Source: Strongylocentrotus purpuratus
Taxonomy: Eukaryota > Echinodermata > Echinoidea > Camarodonta > Strongylocentrotidae
Assembly (NCBI RefSeq): GCF_000002235.5
Contig: NW_022145615.1
Span: 14,866,712 to 14,930,711, forward strand
Direction: 5' to 3'
Length of the DNA: 64,000 nucleotides
Part shown: in pieces, positions 1-12,300 of the stretch
How the letters are laid out: every line of letters begins with the position of its first letter
Position numbering within the stretch: the stretch's first letter is position 1
Translations under genes and position numbers: made by a program
Notes under the pieces: generated by a model
The model's input: the letters and a program-made list of their open reading frames with translations, nothing else
The model's database searches: none
What the model was told of the DNA's origin: nothing

Positions 1-3000
1 AAACAGATGGGGAAGAGGGTGAATTTATTTCAAAAACTCTATAACAATCCACTGTAATAGTTTCTGTAATAAAACAATTTCGTTCATTTGTTAAAACCAA
101 CTGGAAATGATAACATTTCCTTTTTAAATGTATGTAACATGTGTTGAATCCTGAATTACGTTGAGTATTCAATACGTTACTAACATTCAAGTATTAAAAC
201 TATTAGACAACTTTAAGGGTCAAAAGTGGTCCTCAATTGAACTTTAGAACTTTATTTCTTGACCCTGTATAATGAATCAAAGATTAAAGATTATTCAACG
301 CTCTCTACTAAACATGTCAGCAGTAAAAAGATCAACAACAACAAAAATGATGTCAGAGAAATATACAAAATAAGAACACATACTTTTGAAAACTTTCAAT
401 CTAGCATACAGCCTTGACCGGGGCATAATGTTGACACACATATACATCCTCAGAAAGGCTAACAACTCCAGCAAGATATCACTCCAAATTAATCCAAACT
501 ATTAAAGAATGGCAATCATCATATTCAGGAGATGTTACACAGAGTCCAAACATGCTTTCTGAACAATATATTTCCTTATAGATCCTCACTGTCAGAAAGT
601 CAAAGCAGAAATAATGTCTTGCAGAGCTAGTGGTCAAGCTAGCTAATCCAGAGAAGTGGTGTTGCCAATTTTGTGGCATATGGAAGAGACAGGAGTCTGA
701 TGATTGTTTACCTATCTCTATAACGTGCTAAGTGGCTGGTTTCCTTGTGATATTCAAGTCCTGGTTAGCACATCCAAGACACTATCAATAAGGCTCTCAT
801 GAGAATAATCCACACTGTATGACACTATTAAAATCAGATGAAGGGGGTATATCTTACTTAGAGCAAAATACAACACAGCTTACAAGAACGATTAAAGTCT
901 AAAAGTGTAAATTGCAACCTCAAATCCAATTTATGGGGCTATTAACAATTTGATCCATGGATAGACTAATGCATGTTGATTCTACTTCTCTGAGACTGAG
1001 GGCAATCACGGATATGCACAGCCTCCTGTGAATAGTCCCATGTAACACACTTAGAGCTCATCAATATCCTAGACACTTCAAAGGCTAATTTCACTTTAAT
1101 ACAAAACAATTTTAATTCTTTACAATTTAATAAACGTCTTAGTGACATGACAATGTAACACAGTGACATTTAATATCAATGCATATATGACAGCAACAAA
1201 CTCATATACATAAAGACATATAATAGTACTTACCCCAAAATTGACAATATATATTCTTAAGTAAAACCACAATTATACAAAATACATGTATATATACCTG
1301 TATTTAAACTGAACAGAGACAGTGATAGATTATATCTCCAAATTGACCACAGTGATGAAATACTGTCTAAATGAAACCCTGCAAAATGCATGTTTGAGGT
1401 ACTTTTCTGATCAGAAACTCAAACTTCTCTGGAACTAATTGAAAAAGTGTGTTGAGGGGCTCTGGCTAAGGAAATAAATGAGCCATCTACATACAAATCA
1501 GTTATGCTGGCAAATCCTAATAAAAATCTCAGTACAGATCTAATGATAATTATAAGGACAATGCGTGACCTTAATACAAGATATACCCTGTCAACTTGAA
1601 TAAGTGGCACACATGTTCAGATTATCCAAGGTTTGACAATTCAGAATTCTCTTCTTATTCTTTCTGTACTGATAAATTTGTAATGACTGACAGACTAACC
1701 AAATGCTATCTATCCCTTACAGAATAATCAATTTTGATGTGTAGGCAATATACAACCATCTACCTTATTAGAGTGGGCCTAGTCGAATATAGGTCTAAAG
1801 TTAATTGAAAAATAGTGGGGGGAAAACAGCACAGAAAGTGTTTTTTGACTATTTTCAACTCTGAATATTTACATTTATCTATCTTTTGTTCCAAATGTTT
1901 TAAGTCTATTTCCCGTATTTGTTTTCTAATAAGAAAATATTAAAAAAACATAGCAAATAGATAACAACTTTTGCATTTGAAAATTGTCAAGGCGGACAAC
2001 AACAATTTGCAATGAACCCAAGTTTCCTCTGGCAATATTTGATCCAGGGTATTATTTTTTTCAAAGATTTAGGATCAGTTTCCGTTTCAGGTTAAGGCTA
2101 GGCTAGGGCTAGTCTAGGGCTAGACATAAAACTAGCCTCTGATTGAAGTGTTGGGAATTCAACTAGTGTATTAGATAACATACTAAATGTCATCAGGACA
2201 TGTTGTACAATCACATTTACAACATGTCACATTGTCTTCTAACTAATAGTACTTCTACTGTAAGGAGCAGTTTAGCTAAGATGAGAAGTTATTTTAAAGA
2301 GCTCTTGAATTAGAGAAGGGCTTCGGTGAGCAACTAATGGAATGCTCTATACAAACTTACCTATGGAAATCACTATTAAAATGCTCTAGAAAGCTTTGAA
2401 ATACTGTGGAAAGCTTAAAATTACTGTGGAAATCTTTAAAATACTGTGGAAAGCTTAAAATTACTGTGGAAATCTTTAAAATACTGTGGAAAGTTTGAAA
2501 TACTGTGGAAAGCTTAAAATTACTGTGGAAATCTTTAAAATACTGTGGAAAGTTTGAAATATTGTGGAAATCTTTAAAATACTGTGGAAAGCTTTCGAAT
2601 ACTGTGGTAAGCTCTGAAATACTGTGGAAAGCTTTGGAATACTGTGGAAAGCTTTGGAATACTGTGGAAAGCTTTGGAATACTGTGGAAAGCTTTGGAAT
2701 ACTGTGGAAAGCTTTGGAATACTGTGGAAAGCTTTGGAATACTGTGGAAAGCTTTGGAATACTGTGGAAAGCTTTGGAATACTGTTGAAAGCTTTGGAAT
2801 ACTGTGGACATTTTTAAAATACTGTGGAAAGTTTGAAATACTGTGGAAAGCTTTGAAATACTGTGGAAAGCTTTGAAATACTGTGGAAAGTTTGAAATAC
2901 TTTGGAAAGCTTTGAAATACTTTGGAAAGCTTTGAAATACTGTGGAAAGCTTTGCAGTACTGTGGAAAGCTCTAACCTACTGTGGAAAGCTTTGAAGAGC

Positions 3001-3162
3001 TCTGGAAATTGAAACTGAACTCTTGTAAAAACAATATTAAAACAAAAGAAGTGCTATAGGGGGATCTTACATTTCCAGATTGATCTTTCATGAGCATAGA
3101 AATAGTTAATTTGACTTTGTGCATTTGTTAACTGTTCTAGTCCATCAGATTTTAGTTGGTAC
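1..3162 (-). other. Intron 3' of the last visible exon, running off the window
   Basis: Past the donor at 3162 the sequence is intronic. I see no continuation of PDZ-c (no GLGF-like loop in any minus-strand frame). It holds the 20-bp minisatellite at 2385-3000 and otherwise AT-rich unique DNA with short open frames that lack codon structure. Confidence 0.6.
2385..3000. repeat. Minisatellite of about 20-bp units
   Basis: About thirty tandem units with consensus GCTTTGGAATACTGTGGAAA. The block from 2621 to 2800 is nine nearly identical 20-bp units (one has a single G-to-T change). The left part alternates two variants (AAGCTTAAAATTACTG and AATCTTTAAAATACTG types), giving a 40-bp higher-order period, and the right part is degenerate. 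Because 20 is not a multiple of 3, any frame cycles through three peptides; the open frames here are repeat artefacts. Each unit carries TGTGGAAAG on the plus strand and TTTCCACAG on the transcribed strand. Confidence 0.95.
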
Positions 3163-3317
3163 CTTTATTGAGGACGACTGTGACATTGAGTCTGCCCCTT
3201 TCACCACCCCTCCTGGGAGTAGATCCATCATACTCCCCATCTCCTTCGGTAACTCTGTGATGGCCCCCAAGGCTCTCTTCAGCTACCACCTCGTAAGCAC
3301 GCTCTCGAGACTTTTTC
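3163..3317 (-). CDS. PDZD2-like: Exon encoding linker and first strand of PDZ-c
   Basis: 155-bp exon. The acceptor lies behind a strong pyrimidine tract (TTTTATCCCCCTCCTCACAG), the donor is AATAAAG then GTACCA, and it runs from phase 2 to phase 1. It encodes a charged linker ([17 protein letters not shown], an acidic/glycine stretch, [10 protein letters not shown]), then LNVTVVLNK, which reads as the first strand of another PDZ domain. In PDZD2 a comparable V-T-L/V-x-L-N-K strand opens the next PDZ after the Ser/Pro linker. No matching continuation exon is visible in 1-3162, so the rest of PDZ-c should lie beyond the left edge. Confidence 0.82.
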
Positions 3318-6300
3318 CTGTGAGGAGGGGGATAAAATAATGCACAGAATAAGTAATAATGATTATAGTCTTGTATGGTGCATATATTATTAGGTAAGGT
3401 ACATGTTGTTCATCACATCAACTGAATACATCAAGAACTTTAGAATATCTGATGTTTGCATTACTGCATAAGTTGTCGTTTTGATGAGGGTTTTATTTTT
3501 GCAAAAGTGAATCAATGTTTCATAACTATGTTCAGTTGTATTGAGAATGGCATACAATAGCAAGAATTGGATATGTCTCATATCATCTTAAACATTCATC
3601 CTTATTTTAAAACTATACATTCATAACAATATTAGAAACATGCAAGTTGATAAAATCATAAACATGTAAAGAAAAATTGAACAAAATTTGTGCTATATGA
3701 TGAAAATAACACTTTATTTCAAAATCTCTATCGATATGAATATGATACTTAGAGAACTGGATTTTTGATTTATTAGAAGAAAATTTGCTTGTTGTGAGCA
3801 AGAAGGGCATGAACCAAGAACTGAACATATAATTAACATCTTCCTGGCTCTTGTATGACACCTGTTAGAAACCAAATATTCAATTCATCAATATCAGCTG
3901 TTGTCAACTTTTTATGTCAAATCTAAGACACATCAACAATGAGAAATCAAATTAGAAATGTGCAGTGTGTGCAAGTACAATTTAAAACAGAAGAAAACTT
4001 AGAAAAGTAGATACTTGACAACGATTGTGGCAATGCGCAGTAGCATAAAAAAGAACACTTGGAAGCATACCAATATCTTCTTTGTTAACACAAAATAATA
4101 TTTGGTTAAAGGATGAATAAAAAAAAATATGCACAAAAAAAAATTATTGTATAAAATGGATAGTGACCAAAAAAGGAAACAGGTTTCAATGTGATTGTGA
4201 CACTGCTAATGAGGTATTTGAAAAAAGTAAAAGATTTGTTGGTAAAACTCAAAACAAATGTGTAAACATGTGCAAAGTATTTCACAAGTAGTGTACTTAA
4301 ACAATATGGAAATGCAGAAATGGAATGAGCACATGAATTTCTTTCCATGAAATAACTCAGATAATTCTTTCATATGAAGCTGAATAAATATGCTTTCAAA
4401 TAGAGTCCATCATCAACAGACTTAAGATCATTTGAACTGGAAATATAGAATCTGAAGTCATTTAATGTGTTAAATATCAATAAAGTGACATATATGAAAT
4501 AAAAGATTTAAAAATAATTTGACTTACAATTTCAACTTTCAAGAAAACTTTTCAAACTTTTAACAAAATACTTAATATATCTTTTGATTGAAAATTTCTT
4601 AAATTAATTGACAATAATGTTTTCTTCGAAGTATATGATTTTAATTAAAAAAATATAGAAGTGGTAATTGTGAATGGTTAGAGTGTGATTACGTGTAACT
4701 CCTTGTAGTGAAATGTAAAAAATATAATGATAAAATTATGAGAAATTAAGCAAGTGAACTTGAGACAAAACTTACAATTCCAGAAGAAGACTAGAGAAAT
4801 GAAAAAAAGGCAAAATTAAAAGGATATTAACTCATACAATTTCTAATACAACTTTTCTTATGTCTACGTAATTACGATTAATTACTAGTTGAGAAAAGAC
4901 TCCCTTTATTTGGTGTTCTTTAACAACTGAACTAATAAAGCTAAAAAGAGTGGCCAAGTCATGGGGGCATTTAACTTAAAAGACAAAGGATATGAGTTAT
5001 GCGAGGCTATAATCACTTTTGCTCATTCAACTATATTAAGCAGTGAATACTCACTTTTATAATCCTTATATTCAGCAAAGATTTCTAAAAGTAAGACTCT
5101 TGCATGTCAACTTCTTATCTTTTCCAGTGGAACCCAATATGGTTTCACTTAATCACACTCAGGACTATGAGTATAAAGTCAGTTTAAGGAAGCTGAATAA
5201 AATGATTCACGGATAAGTTGATAACTTGCCTCCTGTGTCCATACATAACTTCCAGTCACCAGGTCACTATTTGACCATTATATCACAGAAACCTATTCAT
5301 AATTGTTTTCACACGATGCCAGGTCCTACAGTCATCACTCTTAATATCAATGTAACTATATCCAAGTGATTGTCCTTTCTTATCATCATTCCCTGTTTTT
5401 TTACATCTACACTGCCTCATTCAAATATTACAGTGTTAGAGTTAGAGTGTGATTACGTGTAACTCCTTGGAGTGAAATGTAAAAAATATAATGATAAAAT
5501 TATGAGAAATTAAGCAAGTAGTGCAGGCTGTAGGAACAGATGGAGACTGTGAGGCTTAATATTGAACTTATTATGCTCTTTCTTGAAACAAGTGACTAAA
5601 ATTGTAAGTTCGTCTTTAATAATCAGCCAATTATATTTCAAGTATTTTCATAACTTTAAATAGGATACTATAAGTCTATGACTTGAATTACCAATCTGAT
5701 GTCAGTCACACTACCAAATCCGCTTCAAACCAACTATAAACTGACTGATTCTTGACTATCCAGTGGAATGTATATGTTGTTGATTTGATGTCAGAATCAT
5801 TGTTGTGACTGGGGTATCAGATACATTGTAGTAGAGTACAAATTTATCTACTTATTACTTCACTTCTCTCTGTTGATTGATGCCAATGATATATTTATCT
5901 TACCTCTTTCCAAGAGGTAAAGGCAAACTGAAATGTATTTTTAAAGGTTCAATTCACTTAGTTCCTAAAATTTGCGATGTCAGGTATGACTCTTAAAAAG
6001 CTAACATTAGATCAAACATTTAAAACTTGAAGCAGAATTTGAATGGCATCTAAATAGTGGTAAGTGACTCATTATGAATCATAACCTTCTTCTATTAAGT
6101 AATCACATACATCTTAGATTGGAAGGACAGTGAACTATGTCTCTTATGCTGAGAGAAGGAAGTGATCCCTGGGTAATTTATCAATGTGTGAAGGGCTCAC
6201 TTCATTATCACAGACCCATTCACACTACAATCTAAACATTAGTAACATCAAGATGTAAAGAGGGCTCACTAAACTGTCACAGACCATTAACACTATGATC

Positions 6301-9300
6301 CAAACATCAAGTACTGTCTCAATCTTTAACATACCCATTCATACTACAATCCAAACATCATTGACATCAAGATGTAAGGGCTCACTTCACGGTCACAGAC
6401 CCATTAACACTACAATCCAAACATTGCTAACATCAAGATATAATATCATGATATGCTTATTGCTGCTTTTGATGTGTTCACGGTAACCAAGAAACTTCAT
6501 GACTTCACCGTTGGAAGTTGCTTTGCACACTAATCCATTAAAACTTGCAATACTTTTACAGGACAGATATGAATACAATTGGAGGTGGATGTTTATATGC
6601 AGTCACCCAACTTTCCCAAAGATTTTTCATTTCTGGCATGGTTTTCTATAAGCTTAAATGCTTTAATATCAACATAATTCATAAAAAGCTGCAGTTTTTC
6701 AAGTAAATGAGCCTAATGATAAAATGTAGTCCTGGCAGAGAGCTCCTAAGATATCAACACATCCAGGGCCCCTTTAGAGATGGATTGACATGATTAAGTT
6801 CAACTGGAACTAGACCAAGATGTTCTATTCATTACTAACACTTAACAGAAATCAAGAGCAGAATCTAAGCAGATTATGTTCATAAACCTTTCATGAACAG
6901 TTACTTTCTAGAGTCAAGATAAAACAGCACTTTTCGATAATAGCAATGGATAGCATCTTTATACATTTTATGATTTCATCATTGAGCAAGAAGGGAGTTA
7001 ACTTTTTGTTAAATGACATGAGCTAAACAGATGATTTATTCCATATTTATTCCATGTTTCGTACCATGTTTTTATGGCAAGACTTTAAAGTTTAATTAAC
7101 AAGAAATAGAACATTTATTGCACACACTCAAACATTTCACGTTTGTACAGAACTATCATATTCAAACAAATGATGTGTAGTTAGTCTACTTGAGGTTCAA
7201 CTTTTACACTTTCTAAGATAATTGCTATTTTTAAATTAGGGAGGACAGACCCTAATCTAAATTAGATTTGGACTCAACATAACGTCAGTGTAGGTTAGAA
7301 CCTGGATCTTTTTCAAGTTAGCGTTCCAACATGTCAAACAGTATTTTTTACATTGACTAGAATAAGTCAGTTTTCTCAATTTTAATGTTCCTGCTGATGA
7401 AGGCGATTTTTTTTAAATGACAAGAATCCACATAAACATTTTATGAAACAAATAATAAACATCAAAATGTTTGGGCATAAGCATAGCTATCTAGCCTCTG
7501 CTGTCGCCTCAGGTGTATCAGACTGTCCCACATTTTCCTCATATGGATATTCCCTAATGCCCTCACTTTTTAGTACCCCAACATTTTACTTATGGTTCAT
7601 TTTTCATTTGCTCAGTTTGCTAAAACAGAATTTCATAATATCAAATTTAATCATTTACGAGCCTGTTTGAAAGTTCAAGAAAGAGAAGAAGAAAAACTTT
7701 CAAGCAATGGTAAAACAAATGTTCAATACATGTACACTTTGGGTGCCTATGACTGGCAATGGAGGTATGGCATACAAACTCAATAATAACACTGATGAAA
7801 TTAGTTTAGTTCAATGTCTAATGATGATTAGACGATACAGATTGGAAGAACCTATAGGAGTATTGCAGCTGCTTCTACTTAATTTAAATATGTGATATAA
7901 TGAAGGATGAGTTTCCCTTGGGATGTGAACAGGAAGTTTTTGTGGCATCTAAAAGACAACCCTTATTCCTTGACCCATATTAGACCTAGACCTTTCACGT
8001 CTACATGTACATGGGTGGATTTTTCTCTATAAATGACCTCTGTTACTTACTCCTCCCAATTCTGTTAATCTTTCTCTCCCTCTCCCTCCCTCCTTCCCTC
8101 CCCCTTCCTTCTATCTCTCTCTCTCTCTCTTTTATATTTTCTTCTTCCTGTTTCTCTCTGTCTTTCAATTTTAAAAATAAAGGAACATGAAAATAGAGAA
8201 AAAAGTGAAACAAATCAAAATTTAAGCAACTCAAAGAGGAAAGATTTTTAAAAAATAATGAAGAGAGTGTTACAGGAAAAGCTATTGGAAAAATTGTATA
8301 CTAATCTTAAACTATCAAATAAGAAAGTCTCAGACAAAAAGGTGATCATTTAGCATGTGAAAAAGATATTTGCATCTTTTAGTTGATTTGTAAGTGTGTC
8401 TCACACTCATACTAGGAAAAAATACCAAATCTCCCTAAAATAATTTTTTGTTTTTATAAGTTTTCTTCATTTTAGAACAAAAATTGATAAACATGGTCAT
8501 GATCCTTAGAGAGATAAATAGTAAGGGACATTGCGTGAGAAAGAGAGGGGAAAATAGTGATCAAGAATGATGAGACAATATCAGAGATGAGATGCATTAT
8601 TTTTAACGTACATAGTTTCATACACCCAAGGCAAGTAGGATAACCAAACTCACACAGTTTCTTGCTAGCAGGAAATTTGAAGTTAAGAACCGGGATTGGA
8701 GGAAACTGTCATCATGTTTAATTTCTCGTCCACTTTGACAAGAAGCATTGCTGGACAAATAACATAATATAAAAGCCATATCAAAACCTCACAATCCTCC
8801 CTTTCATAGCCTCATCCTCTCCCAGCACATCCCACTTTATAACCTAGATCTGAACTCTTTATCTTATCCTTTTCATAGTTTTGTTTATGAGATCTTTCTG
8901 AGAATCATAAAATAGACATCCTATAAAGCCCACATTTTATGGTAAGCCACAAAAACCAATTTGTCAGATTTCTTTGATTACAGTTGATGACAAGCATTGC
9001 ATCCACATTTCTGAATGACTACAATTATCTTTTTTCCAGCTGTAATAAACAACTAAAAAATTAAAGGTAAAAGAAAACCATACAGCTGTATGCTAAAAAA
9101 ATCAAATATTATGTTATATCTAATTTTCCTTACAGCTGTAAAGTACTGGTACCTTTTTTAAAACTTAACTTTGCAGTGCATGTTTCCCTGTGTATATACC
9201 TTCTGTCACATACATGTAATTTGCATTACAGATAGATGACTTGCTAACACTATTCTAGAATCCAAAATATGAATACAATCACAGTTTTTACACTGAAGTA

Positions 9301-12300
9301 ACTTGATTACTGTGACAATTCCCTTCAGTTTTACAATCAACCTCTACCTACATGCAGATTCTCAGAGACACAGCTTCATCTGCTCCATCCTCCATGCTAA
9401 ATGCATTCTACTTTGCACCGAGAAGCACCTCAAAAAAAGAATTACCTCAGAAGATGACATTTTAAACTTGGTTTCAAATGACTGTAGGTAATGATACTTT
9501 TCATACATGAAGAACCTCTAAAAAAGAAAATCATGATTTCAAGTGGTGGTATAGCTAAAACTTGTATTTTGTATTTATAGCTAATATTGATTCTGTTGAC
9601 AATTCTCAGGTATTTCATCCCTTGAGAATATGATGATGAGGATGATGAGAATATGTATGAGAAAAGTGCAATCACTGTCACTCGAACTTAATAATACACA
9701 TCATCAAACAATGCAAACATGATACTTGACAATGTTAGAGATCATACAAACTTGAGCACCTTAGTTCTGTCTGTAAAAATTGCAGGGCAAAGACTCGTCT
9801 GCGCTTCCATTCTGATTCCTTGTGAGCTCGTCCATTCCACCTCAATCTCTTCATCAAACGATCCATATCAATATCAATGGGCTCCAGCTTTGATAGCTAT
9901 ACACTGACTCCAGTATCATCTGAACAGAACCACTCCACCATTCAACCCTTGATCCTGTTCTCAAAAGCAAGTCTACAGAATCCAAATCCAAAAATATTTA
10001 GAATTTAGATCGCCACGAATTCAATAATAGGATCCACGCAGGCATTATCGAAACAGAATCACTCAGCATTCGTTTCCCTTTTTGCTTTTACAATAAATCT
10101 GCAAAATCCCAACCAAAAAATGATGAGAAAGCTATTGTAATTGTGATCACTACTAATTTGATGTTGTCAATCTACATCACATAGGGTATTATCAGAGTCT
10201 TCCAACATTCTTTCTTGTTTGCTGCCAAAGTAAGTCCACTGAATCCTAAGGCTAAGAAGCCAATATCGAGAGTCTTCACTCCAAGTCATTCAGTACAGGC
10301 TCATGCAGGGCACAACTGCTCCTAAAAGCTATTAATTCAGCAGTATCACCAAATATAGTACAGGTCAATCAGTAGTTAGATTATTACACCATTATGTAAC
10401 CATTGGTAAGGTCTTACTAATCACTGTTGAATGAGCTTTGAAGGATATCTTCCATCCTCTTGAACATTTTGTAGAGCTGATATTTGATACATGTCATGTT
10501 CTCATTAACAAAAGGAAAGTGTGACCATCACAACTCAGTAAGCACCCTTGAAACTCTGAACAGATCTAGAGTTGTGCGATGGATGGTGAAGAAAACCTCA
10601 GCTCAGGCGGGAAATCTAGATCTTTGAATTCCCTGGATCCACCTGCTGCACAGAGTAACCACTTTGCCAATAACAGTAGATGTCATTCGTCAAATACTTC
10701 AATTAAGTCACCCACTCAATTAGGAAACCATATCCCACTGTTTGATACACATCAATCCCATGAAGGCTGGTCTGATGACTGCAATGATTCATCCAAAGTC
10801 CTTCTTTCTATTTGTATGACAAGCTTGATCCAAATCACAACTGAAGACACAGACCTTCATTTGGTAAGAATAAATCAAGTCTTGCCCATCCAGGGACCGT
10901 GATAAATTAAGTCTTCCACCACAATAAATACTATCTTTCCCAAGAGTTTGGTGAAAGCATAACTCTTTTGGGGAAAGGAACAGCTGTTCTTATCCTATAC
11001 AGAAGTGAAGCTGAACAACAGTTTTAAGAAATAGTTGAAACAATTCATCTGATTCTATGGTCCAGCAAATCTGAAAAAGATTGGCATTTCAATCTATCTC
11101 TTTTCCTCAAGACACCCAGGAATCATGTTAAGTAGTCATCTGAAATTCAAGTTCGGTGATCCTTAACTGCTCATGTAGACCACCTCTCTAACAGTCTAGT
11201 TGGTTTTAAAGCAGTCTTCTTCTAGCTAACAAACTCTAAGATCTGCTTCACTCTAAAATGTAGTCAGTCCTTCCATGCACATTGAACCAAGTCAGTATGT
11301 TATGTGAGGGGTAGATGAAAGAGTCAACACTAAACGATGGGATGCTAACATTCTAATGTCAAGGGTACTCCTCTCATATCCGTCCCCAGAGAGGGGAGAC
11401 GGAAGGGGAGATGAAGAAGAAGAAAACAGGTAACACTAGGTTATCTTCTCTTCCGATCTGATTTGTGCTCTGTTATCACTCTCTTGCCTTCGGATTGAAT
11501 CCACCCAAATCAAAAACACTCTTTCCTCTCATCCCGGCCAGCCCACGCATCCACCTTGCTCCTAGCTCGATCTCCTTCAAGTTCACATACAACCCTAGCT
11601 GCTGGCTGGCTCTACGTCCTATTTACATAAGCTCTGTCGTCTTGGCACCATGTCAACGCTAAATTTGCCACTCAACACTTCCAGCTAGTCCAAACTGAAA
11701 CAGAATATGACCAGAACCCACCCATTTTGAGTTACAAAACTCAACTCTGAAGTTTCCTCTATTTGCCATTGCCAAAGAAGAATTGTGAAATAAAAGAAAG
11801 AACAAATCTTCTCATGTTCTACAAAATATATGGGGTGAGCGTTGGAAGTCGTAAAGTGATATTTTTTTTCTCTCTAGTCAATTACTTGATATACTTATCA
11901 AGGACCAGGCTCTCATTCTTTTAGTTTTCTAGTTACTCATTCATTTTGGAGATATTCTTGTCTAGATGATTCTGATGCCTCTAATTTATTTTGTATGTCT
12001 CACCCTGAACTTCCTGGCCTCCTGTGGGTGACCCCTATAAAGATACTGTATCTACCACTTGGTTTATTGATTCTCAAGGAAATGAAGAGTGCATAGGCAG
12101 ATCCCCTTCACAGCTACTTTCTAGGGGCCATGTTAATAAACTCCCCTTGGTGTAATTCAATAGAAGAGTTTGAGGCACTGAAAGGTGGATGCCCTCTTTC
12201 GCAGTGCATGATCCACAAACTACTTGAAGCTGTCAATGACTTATTGATAGTATAACTTTTACAAAAAAGGTACACATAAGATAAATCCTGTTATGAATCC

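Noticed and set aside
2476..2876. Two overlapping open frames of 111 and 123 codons on opposite strands
   Set aside because: Entirely inside the 20-bp minisatellite; translations are repeat-derived.
3119..3340. Plus-strand 73-codon open frame
   Set aside because: Antisense shadow of the minus-strand exon 3317-3163, which has splice signals and frame continuity with seven other exons.
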